Source of the DNA: an uncultured Eubacteriales bacterium
Lineage (GTDB): Bacteria > Bacillota > Clostridia > Oscillospirales > CAG-272
DNA: 28,037 bases
NCBI GenBank assembly: GCA_905187695.1
Contig: CAJJIY010000019.1
Coordinates: forward strand, 1-28,037
Direction: 5' to 3'
This document shows positions 1-6,613 of the stretch, one piece after another. A program made the translations under genes and the position numbers. The notes below the pieces were generated by a model. It was given only the letters and a program-made list of their open reading frames with translations, did no database searches and had not been told where the DNA came from. Position 1 is the stretch's first letter. Each line of letters starts with the position of its first letter.

Positions 1-113
1 TTTGGGAATGCCGCAATTGCGGACATATCGTTGTTGGTACTACGGCTCCCGAAACCTGCCCTGTATGTAAGCATCCGCAGGCCTATTTTGAAGTTCGTAA
101 AGAAAATTATTAA
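1..113 (+). CDS. Rubrerythrin C-terminal rubredoxin-like domain (partial)
   Basis: This is the 3' end of a gene that starts left of the window; the frame opens at base 3 and stops with TAA at 111-113. The 36 visible residues hold two CxxC knuckles, C-R-N-C and C-P-V-C, with the GH.V.G..AP..CP.C spacing of the rubredoxin-like Fe(SCys)4 domain that ends rubrerythrins. Rubrerythrin is a cytoplasmic peroxide reductase of anaerobes, and this domain passes electrons to its diiron centre. The diiron domain lies outside the window, so the call rests on the tail and on the superoxide reductase that follows after 12 bases. A stand-alone rubredoxin-like protein is the alternative. Confidence 0.8.
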   Translation, partial: WECRNCGHIVVGTTAPETCPVCKHPQAYFEVRKENY

Positions 114-125
114 GGTGAATGAAAA

Positions 126-506
126 ATGAGAGAAAAGTTTTATATTTGCCGCCATTGCGGTAATTTGATCGGTCTTATTCACGATGCAGGGGTTCCTATG
201 ATGTGCTGTGGACAGAAGATGGAGGCGCTGGTTCCTAACACCACCGAAGCGTCGGGAGAAAAGCACTTGCCTTTTGTGAATTTGGAAGACGGTTCTGTTT
301 ATGTAAGGATCGGCGAAATAACGCATCCGATGACTGAGGAGCATTATATTCAGTGGATTTACCTTGAAACGGAGAACGGAGGTCAGCGGAGAGCCTTTAA
401 ACCTGGCGATACACCGGAAGCTACTTTTTGCACCGGCGAAGATAAACCTGTTGCACTTTATGCTTACTGCAACCTCCACGGACTTTGGAAAACTGAAATC
501 AAGTAA
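126..506 (+). CDS. dfx: Desulfoferrodoxin-type superoxide reductase
   Basis: Superoxide reductase converts superoxide to hydrogen peroxide without making oxygen; the peroxide would go to the rubrerythrin just upstream, so the two genes form an oxygen-defence pair. The 126-aa product has both desulfoferrodoxin iron sites. Centre I is an N-terminal desulforedoxin-like domain with CRHC near residues 8-11 and a CC pair near 27-28. Centre II has the catalytic EKHLP loop near residues 46-50, a THPM histidine near 66-67, a further histidine soon after, and the C-terminal C-N-L-H-G-L-W motif that supplies the Cys and last His ligands. Length is normal for the two-iron class. A ribosome site AAGGTG precedes the ATG. 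A strong hairpin follows directly, so the operon ends here. Confidence 0.95.
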   Translation: MREKFYICRHCGNLIGLIHDAGVPMMCCGQKMEALVPNTTEASGEKHLPFVNLEDGSVYVRIGEITHPMTEEHYIQWIYLETENGGQRRAFKPGDTPEATFCTGEDKPVALYAYCNLHGLWKTEIK

Positions 507-511
507 AAGTA

Positions 512-545
512 AAATCGCCTGCCAAAACATCTTGGCAGGCGATTT
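512..545. terminator. Bidirectional hairpin terminator after superoxide reductase
   Basis: A perfect 14-bp inverted repeat (512-525 with 532-545) with a 6-base loop lies 6 bases after the superoxide reductase stop. A-rich sequence on the left and T-rich ends on both strands suit it to stop both the plus-strand operon and the convergent minus-strand genes that end at 570. Confidence 0.8.
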
Positions 546-569
546 GTCATATCTATTTACTGCAACCTA

Positions 570-914
570 TCACCCCCAATCTATCCCGAATAATTCGTCG
601 GGAGAATAATTGCAGGTAAAGTCGACGGATTCAATGTTGTCGCAATGACCTGACAGGAAGTTCTCGTCCTGTTGCGTTCGGAGATGGAAGTAGGCAACTT
701 CCTCGATGGAAGCTTTGTACGTTTCACCCTCGCCATAGAGATATGCCTCGGCGTGTACGCTGATTTCTGTTTCTTCCTCGATGCTATCAAGGAAGTCTTC
801 GAAAGTATTGTAATACTCAAAGTCATCAAATTCTCTCGGAATACCGCAGACGAGGAATTCAGCTTGGTTACCGTCGGGAGTTGATACCCGAACGTGGGAG
901 AATAGAACAGCCAT
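570..914 (-). CDS. Hypothetical acidic protein, coupled to the frameshifted gene upstream
   Basis: This 114-aa acidic protein is not one I recognise. It has no signal peptide or membrane segment. Its start overlaps the stop of the upstream reading frame in a TAATG arrangement (stop 916-914, start 914-912), which is typical of translational coupling, so the two were probably expressed as a pair. The composition is rich in Glu, Asp, Phe and Tyr with few Lys or Arg, as in small accessory proteins of conjugative elements and phages; that comparison is only suggestive. If the upstream gene is truly broken by its frameshift, this gene may have lost efficient translation. It ends 24 bases from the shared hairpin at 512-545. 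Confidence 0.6.
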   Translation of the reverse strand: MAVLFSHVRVSTPDGNQAEFLVCGIPREFDDFEYYNTFEDFLDSIEEETEISVHAEAYLYGEGETYKASIEEVAYFHLRTQQDENFLSGHCDNIESVDFTCNYSPDELFGIDWG

Positions 915-1785
915 TACATTCCACCCATCGTCAGCCCTTGATCTGCGAGGCGATGCTCGAACTCATTTTTGTTGTCGATATAATAATCATCGCCCGAATG
1001 CCAAAGACTCACGTACATGAATCCACCATAACGAGTGCCATCAAAATAGAGTTCTCTCTGCTCGAATCCCTCACCAAGTCCGTCCGAATTCTGTCCGGAG
1101 ATCCATTGCTTGAGATCCTGTTCCTCGTCTTCTGTGGGGAGCCTGCCGTCTGAACTGTAATGCATCCGTAGAGCTCACCGTTTCGGCGTTCAACATCCCA
1201 ATCAGCGGAACGAAGCTTTTCGGAGGCACCATTATTGCCGTGGAAGTATTCTGCCATATTGCATTCATCACTGGCGTTGTACTCAATCAAGCCCTGACGC
1301 ATAATGTCTTCGTGCCGAGCTGCAAACGCGGCATCTTCCTCGTATTCGTCCTCGTCGATGTCGCCATAACTATCTCTACTGTGTACTTGAATGGTCAGCG
1401 GACAATAGTATTTGGTTGTGACAGACTGAGGATAGGCTTCTGTCAGCATTCTGTTGAGCTGCTCATAGGAAGCAAGTCCTTCGACCTTGACGGTGTTCTC
1501 AAACTCTCGCTTGCTCGTATAGGGGAGGTTGTGCATGAGAGTAATGATATCGTTCAAGGTGTGGAATCTGAATCCTGTGGGCAACGCTTTTGCGATCGCA
1601 TTTTCTACGATACCGTTGCATTCGAGAGTGAATGTGAGACCTTCGTCGGATTCCTCATTATATTTGATGTCGTAAGCACTTGCGTGAATCTCATGCAAAA
1701 ACGAGAGAGCTCCGGCTAACTGTCTGCGTTCCACAGGGAGTTGAACACGCGCGGTGTAATCGCCATTTGAAATAATTGCTATCAT
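914..1785 (-). pseudogene. Frameshifted accessory protein with GQ.SDG.GEGFEQ motif
   Basis: Two frames together make one protein of about 290 residues. The first starts with ATG at 1785 behind an AAAGGA ribosome site and reads sensibly to ...YGCITVQT near base 1150. It then turns into low-quality sequence that runs on to 1009. The frame ending at 914 continues the sensible reading, with DGRLPTEDEEQDLKQW, then I-S-G-Q-N-S-D-G-L-G-E-G-F-E-Q. From memory, this last motif recurs in accessory proteins of Firmicutes mobile elements, without a known function. The break lies near 1145-1155. Loss of one copy of a CAGA tandem would explain it exactly. It may be a real mutation, a sequencing error or, less likely, programmed frameshifting. 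The product was probably cytoplasmic. Confidence 0.65.
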
Positions 1786-1813
1786 GGTTTTATCCTTTCT
1801 GTGAAAATTAAAA

Positions 1814-1847
1814 ATGCCCGACTCTCATGTTTCAGAGAATCGGGCAT
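1814..1847 (-). terminator. Hairpin with U-tract in the leader of the frameshifted gene
   Basis: Arms ATGCCCGA (1814-1821) and TCGGGCAT (1840-1847) pair, extended by CTCT with AGAG across a 2-base bulge. Read on the minus strand the stem is followed by TTTTT. It lies only 29 bases upstream of the start codon at 1785. It is therefore either the end of a lost upstream transcript or an attenuator in the leader of this gene. Confidence 0.55.
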
Positions 1848-1919
1848 GGTAAGATAAATATTTTTTTGTGGGGAGGAGAACGAGAAGATGCCATTTTTCT
1901 TTTCCTTTCAAGACATATT

Positions 1920-2154
1920 TTTTTAACAAAGATTTTTTTGCAAATAACGAAAAAAGGGGAGATATTTGCGATGAAAAATCACAAATATCTCCCCTAAAAA
2001 GGCATGGGAAAGGTTCATTTCCGGTCCTTAGCCCTAAAACGCCGATTGGCATCTTTTTATTTGCACTAAAATCCGATTTTCAAAAAAGTGAGGAAAACGC
2101 TGGAAAACGAAGAAAACCCGAGAAAATCTCGGGTTTTTCGGTTGGCATCTTTTT
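1920..2154. repeat. Hairpin repeat, copy A
   Basis: This is a diverged direct copy of 9572-9826. Shared blocks are a TTTAACAA...TTTTTTTG lead-in, ACGAAAAAAGGG, TTGGCATCTTTTTATTT at about 2046, and a near-identical 35-base block around 2104-2140 that contains a hairpin. Between the first two blocks and the rest sits a perfect 14-bp hairpin (1955-1968 with 1982-1995). Its stem sequence differs completely from that in copy B although both stems are perfect. The phrase GGCATCTTTT occurs twice in each copy. Confidence 0.75.
2113..2137. terminator. Conserved hairpin terminator in repeat copy A
   Basis: A perfect 11-bp stem (2113-2123 with 2127-2137) with an AAA loop, flanked by A-runs and T-runs, can act on both strands. 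It is the first strong terminator downstream of the minus-strand toxin and transporter operon, although 270 bases beyond its last gene. The same hairpin occurs at 9785-9809. Confidence 0.7.
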
Positions 2155-2408
2155 TGTCAACTCGTCTTGGCTGTTATGGTCTTAAAAGATGCCTGTTTGT
2201 TAGGGCAGGAAAGCATCCCGATACGGAACACTTTAGTATTTTTTCTTCAAAGTTTCAAAAGTTTGTTTTTCAGTGTGGTTGCTTCGAGTATTATCATTTT
2301 GCCACTTTCACCAATTCTGACACCGCATCGGTTTTCTCCCAAGGAAAGTCAGGAGAGTTAAAGTGACCGTAACTCTCAATGTTAAAGTAAGCATATTGCT
2401 ATATCTTT

Positions 2409-2624
2409 TCACGTGAGAATTTTAAGGGCAAACTTGAAGAACTTTCCGCCCAGCGGAATCAACAGTATTGTGATGCAGCAAACCAGTCCCAGGCATCCAA
2501 GAATCAAAGCAAACGGCAATTTAATGAACAGCCAGATCGCTGCCGACAACAATGCGCCAGTAACATGAAATCCGATCCAAAACAGGACAGTCAACACCGC
2601 CAATGTAATAAGAATTTCAATCAT
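2409..2624 (-). CDS. Small hydrophobic membrane protein
   Basis: This 71-aa protein is almost wholly hydrophobic: two membrane segments, about residues 3-36 and 38-62, separated by a short Lys-Leu-Pro turn, and a short basic end (GGKFFKFALK). I do not recognise a family. The start has a good ribosome site (AAAGG, 6 bases before ATG). It begins 24 bases after the stop of the ABC ATPase, so it is the last gene of the operon that begins at 9016. It may be an accessory subunit of the transporter or an extra immunity factor; nothing in the sequence decides this. Confidence 0.65.
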   Translation of the reverse strand: MIEILITLAVLTVLFWIGFHVTGALLSAAIWLFIKLPFALILGCLGLVCCITILLIPLGGKFFKFALKILT

Positions 2625-2648
2625 ATGATTTCCTTTTCCCTGTATGAG

Positions 2649-3410
2649 TTAATAAAACCCGTTTTCATCAGGTTCTCCGAAACAACTATGACAAACACAC
2701 GGCTCTGACAGCTCTATCGCTCCATTAGCAGTAATATTTATCTCACGGTTGATAAACGGAAATATCCGACAATGACTTATCATCAACAAACCCATCTTAG
2801 AATTTTCTCGGATAACTTTGTTTATCAAATTGCTTATATTTCGAGCGTTAATAAAATCAAGATTGTTAAGCGGCTCATCGATTATCATCAGCTCTGCCTG
2901 TGACCGTGTAGCGATTACTGACAACACAGATAGCAGTCTTTGTTCACCACCGCTGAACTTTGCCGGTTTTGCTTTTGCGTCAAATACACGGCTGTTATCG
3001 CTACGACGCGGAATCCATTCATCGATGAGGTCATTCACCTCTGCGTAACTCAATGATCTGCCAGAATGGATTTCACCGCTTTCACTGATAATATCTCGCA
3101 CCTGTATGCTACCCATTTCAGCATATTCGTCCCTCTGTTGTACATAAGCTACTTTGGCTCGATACTGTTGTAGTTCTTCATTCCCCAACGAAAGGACGTC
3201 ACCAAAGCTACGCTCGATGATTGTGCCACCAATACGCTTTCCGTCAGTTTCCAACCGCATGATACTTTTCAATATGGAGCTTTTGCCCACACCGTTTTGT
3301 CCGGATATAAGAACTACGTCCCCTTCGCCTATATCGAAAGAAATATTCTTCACCAATGTGCGATCCTTAACCGCAATGGACAAGTCTTTTATACTAAGGA
3401 TTGTTTCCAT
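2649..3410 (-). CDS. ABC transporter ATPase, FtsX/MacB-type system
   Basis: This is the nucleotide-binding subunit that would power the two membrane proteins encoded just upstream. All ABC motifs are present in 253 residues: Walker A GQNGVGKS near 37-44, a Q-loop in YVQQRD near 89-94, signature FSGGEQ, Walker B LMIIDEP with D-loop LNNLD, and the H-loop in ISHCR. The gene starts one base after the permease stop (TGA-A-ATG), with its ribosome site GGAGG inside the permease gene. Unusual is a short Cys/His cluster at the extreme C-terminus (C238, C240, H241, C243) followed by an acidic tail; ABC ATPases of this size do not normally have a zinc knuckle. Substrate is unknown; the operon context suggests the lipoproteins or their release. 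Confidence 0.9.
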   Translation of the reverse strand: METILSIKDLSIAVKDRTLVKNISFDIGEGDVVLISGQNGVGKSSILKSIMRLETDGKRIGGTIIERSFGDVLSLGNEELQQYRAKVAYVQQRDEYAEMGSIQVRDIISESGEIHSGRSLSYAEVNDLIDEWIPRRSDNSRVFDAKAKPAKFSGGEQRLLSVLSVIATRSQAELMIIDEPLNNLDFINARNISNLINKVIRENSKMGLLMISHCRIFPFINREINITANGAIELSEPCVCHSCFGEPDENGFY

Positions 3411-3411
3411 T

Positions 3412-4410
3412 TCAGTTCCTCCATAAGTGCTTGTTGGATATAGCCGCCGTTGTAATCAATGCAAATGATTCAGCGATTACGGCAACCAATACAGGCACGA
3501 CATTTATCGGATAGAAACCCACCATTCCGAAAGAAGCCGCTGATATAATCACAGATATGAAAACTAATCCCATACCGGTTCCTATCGTAATTCTATAATA
3601 GGCATGGTTCAAAGCACCAAAATCAGCGCCGCTTGATACCAGCCGTTTGAAATTACCAGCGACAGATTTTGAAAGGAATACCATCGCAATTACAACCAGC
3701 GCTGCAGGCCCTAAGACAAAGACAAGCAAATACGGGAGAATTCTCATAATAACTGTTATAATTTCGTCCTCTCTGTACAACATGTCAGTGGGCATTTCCG
3801 AGCATCCTTCTGCTACAACTTCAATTGGCTCGTTGGTAAAAATAATGCAACTATAGGATATATTTGCGGTATACTGCTCATCATACCCCATCACAATAAT
3901 ACCGTCGCTATGTTTACCATTTCCCGAAACTCTTGCTGATGTGACAGCGGGCAATATTTTCTCAATGATATAGGCTTTGGTGACTCCATCAACAATATGC
4001 TTCGAGAAGATCGTATCACCCGCGTTCAATCCGTAACGGTCTGCAATATTTTTCGACACCGCAACACCATTACCGTTAAGCTTAGTTGTATTCCAGTAGA
4101 TTGCATTAGAATAATTACCTTCTTCTGTCTGCATCAAAATTTCGGCGTTAAAGCGTGTTTGTACATCCGCTGACTGCGTAAACGAAATTCCTGCGTTATA
4201 CTGGTAATATGTATTTTCGAGCGTACTGCGCTGTGCAGTCGCTGAGTATTCGTATTTAGAGCGCAAAAGCGTATTCAACTGGGACATATCCGTACCCACA
4301 GTAATGGATACAGCCAGAGAGATCAGAAGGAAGGGGGCTAAGGACGCCGCCATCCACCCCAATATACATTTGCGGGGTGGATGAAGATTCACAACAAAAG
4401 TCTTCACCAC
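3412..4410 (-). CDS. FtsX/MacB-like ABC permease, subunit 2
   Basis: About 332 residues with the type VII ABC fold: one N-terminal membrane helix (about residues 18-38), a long extracellular domain (about 40-222), then three helices near the C-terminus (about 226-248, 275-298 and 303-326). MacB, LolCE and FtsX share this plan and do mechanical work on substrates outside the membrane rather than carrying them through a channel. I chose the GTG at 4410: the ribosome site AAAGGAGG ends 7 bases before it. The ATG at 4416 touches that ribosome site with no spacer, but it is the alternative start and would add two residues. It lies between the other permease and the ATPase, with almost no spacing on either side. 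The extracellular domain has no similarity that I recognise. Confidence 0.85.
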   Translation of the reverse strand: MVKTFVVNLHPPRKCILGWMAASLAPFLLISLAVSITVGTDMSQLNTLLRSKYEYSATAQRSTLENTYYQYNAGISFTQSADVQTRFNAEILMQTEEGNYSNAIYWNTTKLNGNGVAVSKNIADRYGLNAGDTIFSKHIVDGVTKAYIIEKILPAVTSARVSGNGKHSDGIIVMGYDEQYTANISYSCIIFTNEPIEVVAEGCSEMPTDMLYREDEIITVIMRILPYLLVFVLGPAALVVIAMVFLSKSVAGNFKRLVSSGADFGALNHAYYRITIGTGMGLVFISVIISAASFGMVGFYPINVVPVLVAVIAESFALITTAAISNKHLWRN

Positions 4411-4425
4411 AATCATCCTCCTTTC

Positions 4426-5682
4426 TCAATTCTTACTGCGATTCTTATTCTTACTGCGATTCTTTTTTGGGCTATCTTCTTGGTGATTTTTCAAGCTGGA
4501 CACATCTGGCGAGGCGTTAGGCTGTGATTCTTTCTCCTTTTTAGCTATCTTCTTAGTAATATCATCAATCATTGCATTGTTCATAAGCAAGCAAATGATT
4601 TCAGCAACGATTACTGCCGCCGGAATCGCGAGAATGCGGGTGTCCATCGCTGCTTTGGGGATGAATTCATCGGACATATATACCGCACCAAACAACACCG
4701 CTGCAAACATCACAATCCAAGCGATGGTTTCAAAAACAAAAGATGTTTTGTAGTATGGCTTAACGTCTTGTCCCTTGGGGATACAGAGCTTCGTAAAGTA
4801 GGCTCTTTCACAACCACGCTTTCTCATTACCACATTGAATAGGATTGCTATGGCTGCCGCCAATACAGCGCCAACCCAAATCATCATTGCATTGTTTTCT
4901 GCATCAGCATCAGTTTCCCTAACACGGAAATCGGTAATTTCATTTGCATATCCGGCGGACATAATCGCATCGTAATGGATCTGGTACTGTTCATCGGAAT
5001 CAAATGCTTCACGATCCTTCAGTCTGCCAAGCGGCCTGTAATCCATCGTCAGATAGGTGCGACAAGTGCTGTAATCAGCAGCGGAAATATACATTCCGGA
5101 ATAACCGTTATTTACGGAATTGTTTCTGATTCCAACTGCCTGCTCGGCTGTGATCTGCGCCAAAATTGCTCCACCATCATAGATGGTGTTTGTCTCATAA
5201 ATGGCATATATCTGGAATTCTACAGCTTCGTTGTTGATAGCAAAGGACACCTTGTCACCCAACTTTGCACCGGTATCTTTAGCAAACTGCCAGTCAATGT
5301 ATATCGGATTTTCAATCTCCGCAGAGGCTTTTTCAATAACACGGGCATCGTTGTACATTGTGATACCGACAGTCTGGAACTGATCGCTCAAAAGCACTGT
5401 TGTTGTCCGAGACACACCATTCACAGATACTTGCGTTTTTGTTAGATAAAACGGAAAAACCTTATCAATACCGTTTGTGCCTTCCAACTCCGCTACCTGC
5501 TCATAGGAAGGCTCTGGAGTAATGAAGTCCATATCGGTATTTTTATAAATACTCTGCGTATTATAGTTGCCGGCCTGCTGAGTGATATGCGAAAAGGCAA
5601 ACAATAGTCCAACAACCATTGCAGAGGCGATACACAGAATTATCGTAAGCAATAGTCTGTGTCTTACCCAATAGCCTTTCAT
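4426..5682 (-). CDS. FtsX/MacB-like ABC permease, subunit 1
   Basis: This 418-aa protein repeats the plan of the next gene: a membrane helix at about residues 9-33, an extracellular domain (about 34-265), and three helices (about 266-288, 313-335, 348-370). The two would form a heterodimer with the ATPase. After the last helix comes a 45-residue hydrophilic tail rich in Lys, Ser and Asn that ends in a duplicated KNRSKN, encoded by an exact 18-bp tandem repeat at 4429-4464. It starts 3 bases after the stop of the upstream lipoprotein gene, so the transporter and lipoprotein are translated together. MacB-like proteins often work with a partner protein outside the membrane, and the 170-aa lipoprotein is the obvious candidate here. 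The export or release role is inference. Confidence 0.85.
   Translation of the reverse strand: MKGYWVRHRLLLTIILCIASAMVVGLLFAFSHITQQAGNYNTQSIYKNTDMDFITPEPSYEQVAELEGTNGIDKVFPFYLTKTQVSVNGVSRTTTVLLSDQFQTVGITMYNDARVIEKASAEIENPIYIDWQFAKDTGAKLGDKVSFAINNEAVEFQIYAIYETNTIYDGGAILAQITAEQAVGIRNNSVNNGYSGMYISAADYSTCRTYLTMDYRPLGRLKDREAFDSDEQYQIHYDAIMSAGYANEITDFRVRETDADAENNAMMIWVGAVLAAAIAILFNVVMRKRGCERAYFTKLCIPKGQDVKPYYKTSFVFETIAWIVMFAAVLFGAVYMSDEFIPKAAMDTRILAIPAAVIVAEIICLLMNNAMIDDITKKIAKKEKESQPNASPDVSSLKNHQEDSPKKNRSKNKNRSKN
4429..4464 (-). repeat. Exact 18-bp tandem duplication in permease tail
   Basis: Bases 4429-4446 and 4447-4464 are identical and encode KNRSKN twice at the very end of the permease. The perfect identity points to a recent in-frame duplication by slippage, tolerated in a floppy cytoplasmic tail. 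Confidence 0.85.
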
Positions 5683-5685
5683 AAA

Positions 5686-6198
5686 TTATCCCTCCGCATT
5701 TACTTCTTCGGACTCAACAAATTCCAAGGTGCTCTGAATATCATAAGATGCATCTACATTATCGTCGTAAACAAGCGTCATTGTCACAGAGCCTGCAGCA
5801 TTGGGCTTGAACTGAATAACGCACTCATGTTCCATAGCATCTTTGGATGCATTTGCAGTAAATTCGTAGGTGGTGACATTGTTCACGGCATCAAAGTTAG
5901 GAGTAATTACCTGTCCGTCCATATATTTTGCGTCAACGCTTTCGACATTGGGAATGGTAAGTACAACTTTAACCTGCGAGGTCTTTTTGGAATCGGACGT
6001 AACTTTGAACATTACTTTCATATATACAGTTTCGCCAACTGCATATTCCTTGGTTCCGTCACCATAGCTGTGACCCTTATCATTGCTATAGAAGAAACCG
6101 GATGCTGCTTCATAGGTGGTCTTTCCACAACCGGACAATACACTCATCATCATTACAATGACGAGAACGAGTGAACAAATTTTGCTTAATCTTTTCAT
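5686..6198 (-). CDS. Small lipoprotein of the transporter cassette
   Basis: This 170-aa protein has a lipoprotein signal peptide: basic start (MKRLSK), hydrophobic core to about residue 20, then the lipobox L-S-G-C with the lipidated Cys at position 24. The mature part looks like a single beta-sandwich with alternating strand-like segments and no catalytic motif that I can see; it resembles Ig-like or cohesin-like adhesion modules in style only. It ends in an acidic segment. It lies between the immunity gene (34-base gap) and the permease genes (3-base gap). It would be anchored to the outer face of the membrane, where it could act as the periplasmic-adaptor equivalent of the MacB-like transporter, or as a second immunity or substrate protein. 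Confidence 0.8.
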   Translation of the reverse strand: MKRLSKICSLVLVIVMMMSVLSGCGKTTYEAASGFFYSNDKGHSYGDGTKEYAVGETVYMKVMFKVTSDSKKTSQVKVVLTIPNVESVDAKYMDGQVITPNFDAVNNVTTYEFTANASKDAMEHECVIQFKPNAAGSVTMTLVYDDNVDASYDIQSTLEFVESEEVNAEG

Positions 6199-6232
6199 GG
6201 TATTTATCTCCCTCTGTATATGTTTTTATTGT

Positions 6233-6613
6233 TTACAGGATGATGTCTTGGGGGCCAACGGATATGTCACCATCGGCAGAGAAAACAACTGCAAGTCCGT
6301 GCTCTGGATCGTAACGGTACTTACAAACAAGGAGCACTCGTGGACACTTTTTGTTTCGAGGGACAAATAGGAACTCCGGCTTAATATAGCTGAAAATGTT
6401 GTCTTTCTTTTGATTCTCACAATCTGCTAACACTGCTTCCTTGCAGTAATTTTCAACTGTGTGCTTTGCTTCCTCAATCCATTCACTATGAGACATAAAC
6501 GCTTTTATCGCGTCCTCTTGCTCAGGAGAAACTGTTTCTCCCTCATAACAGTCATATTCTACTTGAAGCGAAAAATCTCGTCCCCACACGTTAAACTCTA
6601 AATTATTAATCAA
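6233..6613 (-). CDS. DUF6985-like presumed immunity protein
   Basis: A 126-aa acidic soluble protein that starts inside the last codons of the nuclease-lipoprotein gene (8-base overlap). Tight linkage to the 3' end of a polymorphic toxin is the usual position of the cognate immunity gene. The N-terminal FNVWGRDFSLQVEYDCYEGE, with a downstream Q-x-x-A-x-x-x-F segment and a YC motif, resembles my memory of DUF6985 proteins, which often neighbour Clostridial toxins. It has no signal peptide, so it would protect the cytoplasm. The family match is from memory; the immunity role is inferred from position, size and acidity. Confidence 0.75.
   Translation of the reverse strand: MINNLEFNVWGRDFSLQVEYDCYEGETVSPEQEDAIKAFMSHSEWIEEAKHTVENYCKEAVLADCENQKKDNIFSYIKPEFLFVPRNKKCPRVLLVCKYRYDPEHGLAVVFSADGDISVGPQDIIL

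Larger units (their letters stand above)
1848..2408. other. Gene-free spacer with hairpin repeat
   Basis: No supported gene is present in these 560 bases. The left part is copy A of a dispersed hairpin repeat (1920-2154). The right part holds a 16-base sequence (2178-2193) that is the exact reverse complement of 9816-9831, and a 7-bp hairpin at 2353-2377 (GAGAGTT with AACTCTC) without a T-run, 32 bases after the end of the minus-strand operon. A 64-codon open frame on the plus strand at 2167-2361 has no ribosome site and looks accidental. Confidence 0.6.

Noticed and set aside
1920..2154. Hairpin repeats as a CRISPR array or insertion sequence
   Set aside because: There are only two distant copies, with no regular spacers and no transposase; clear terminal inverted repeats and target duplications are lacking.
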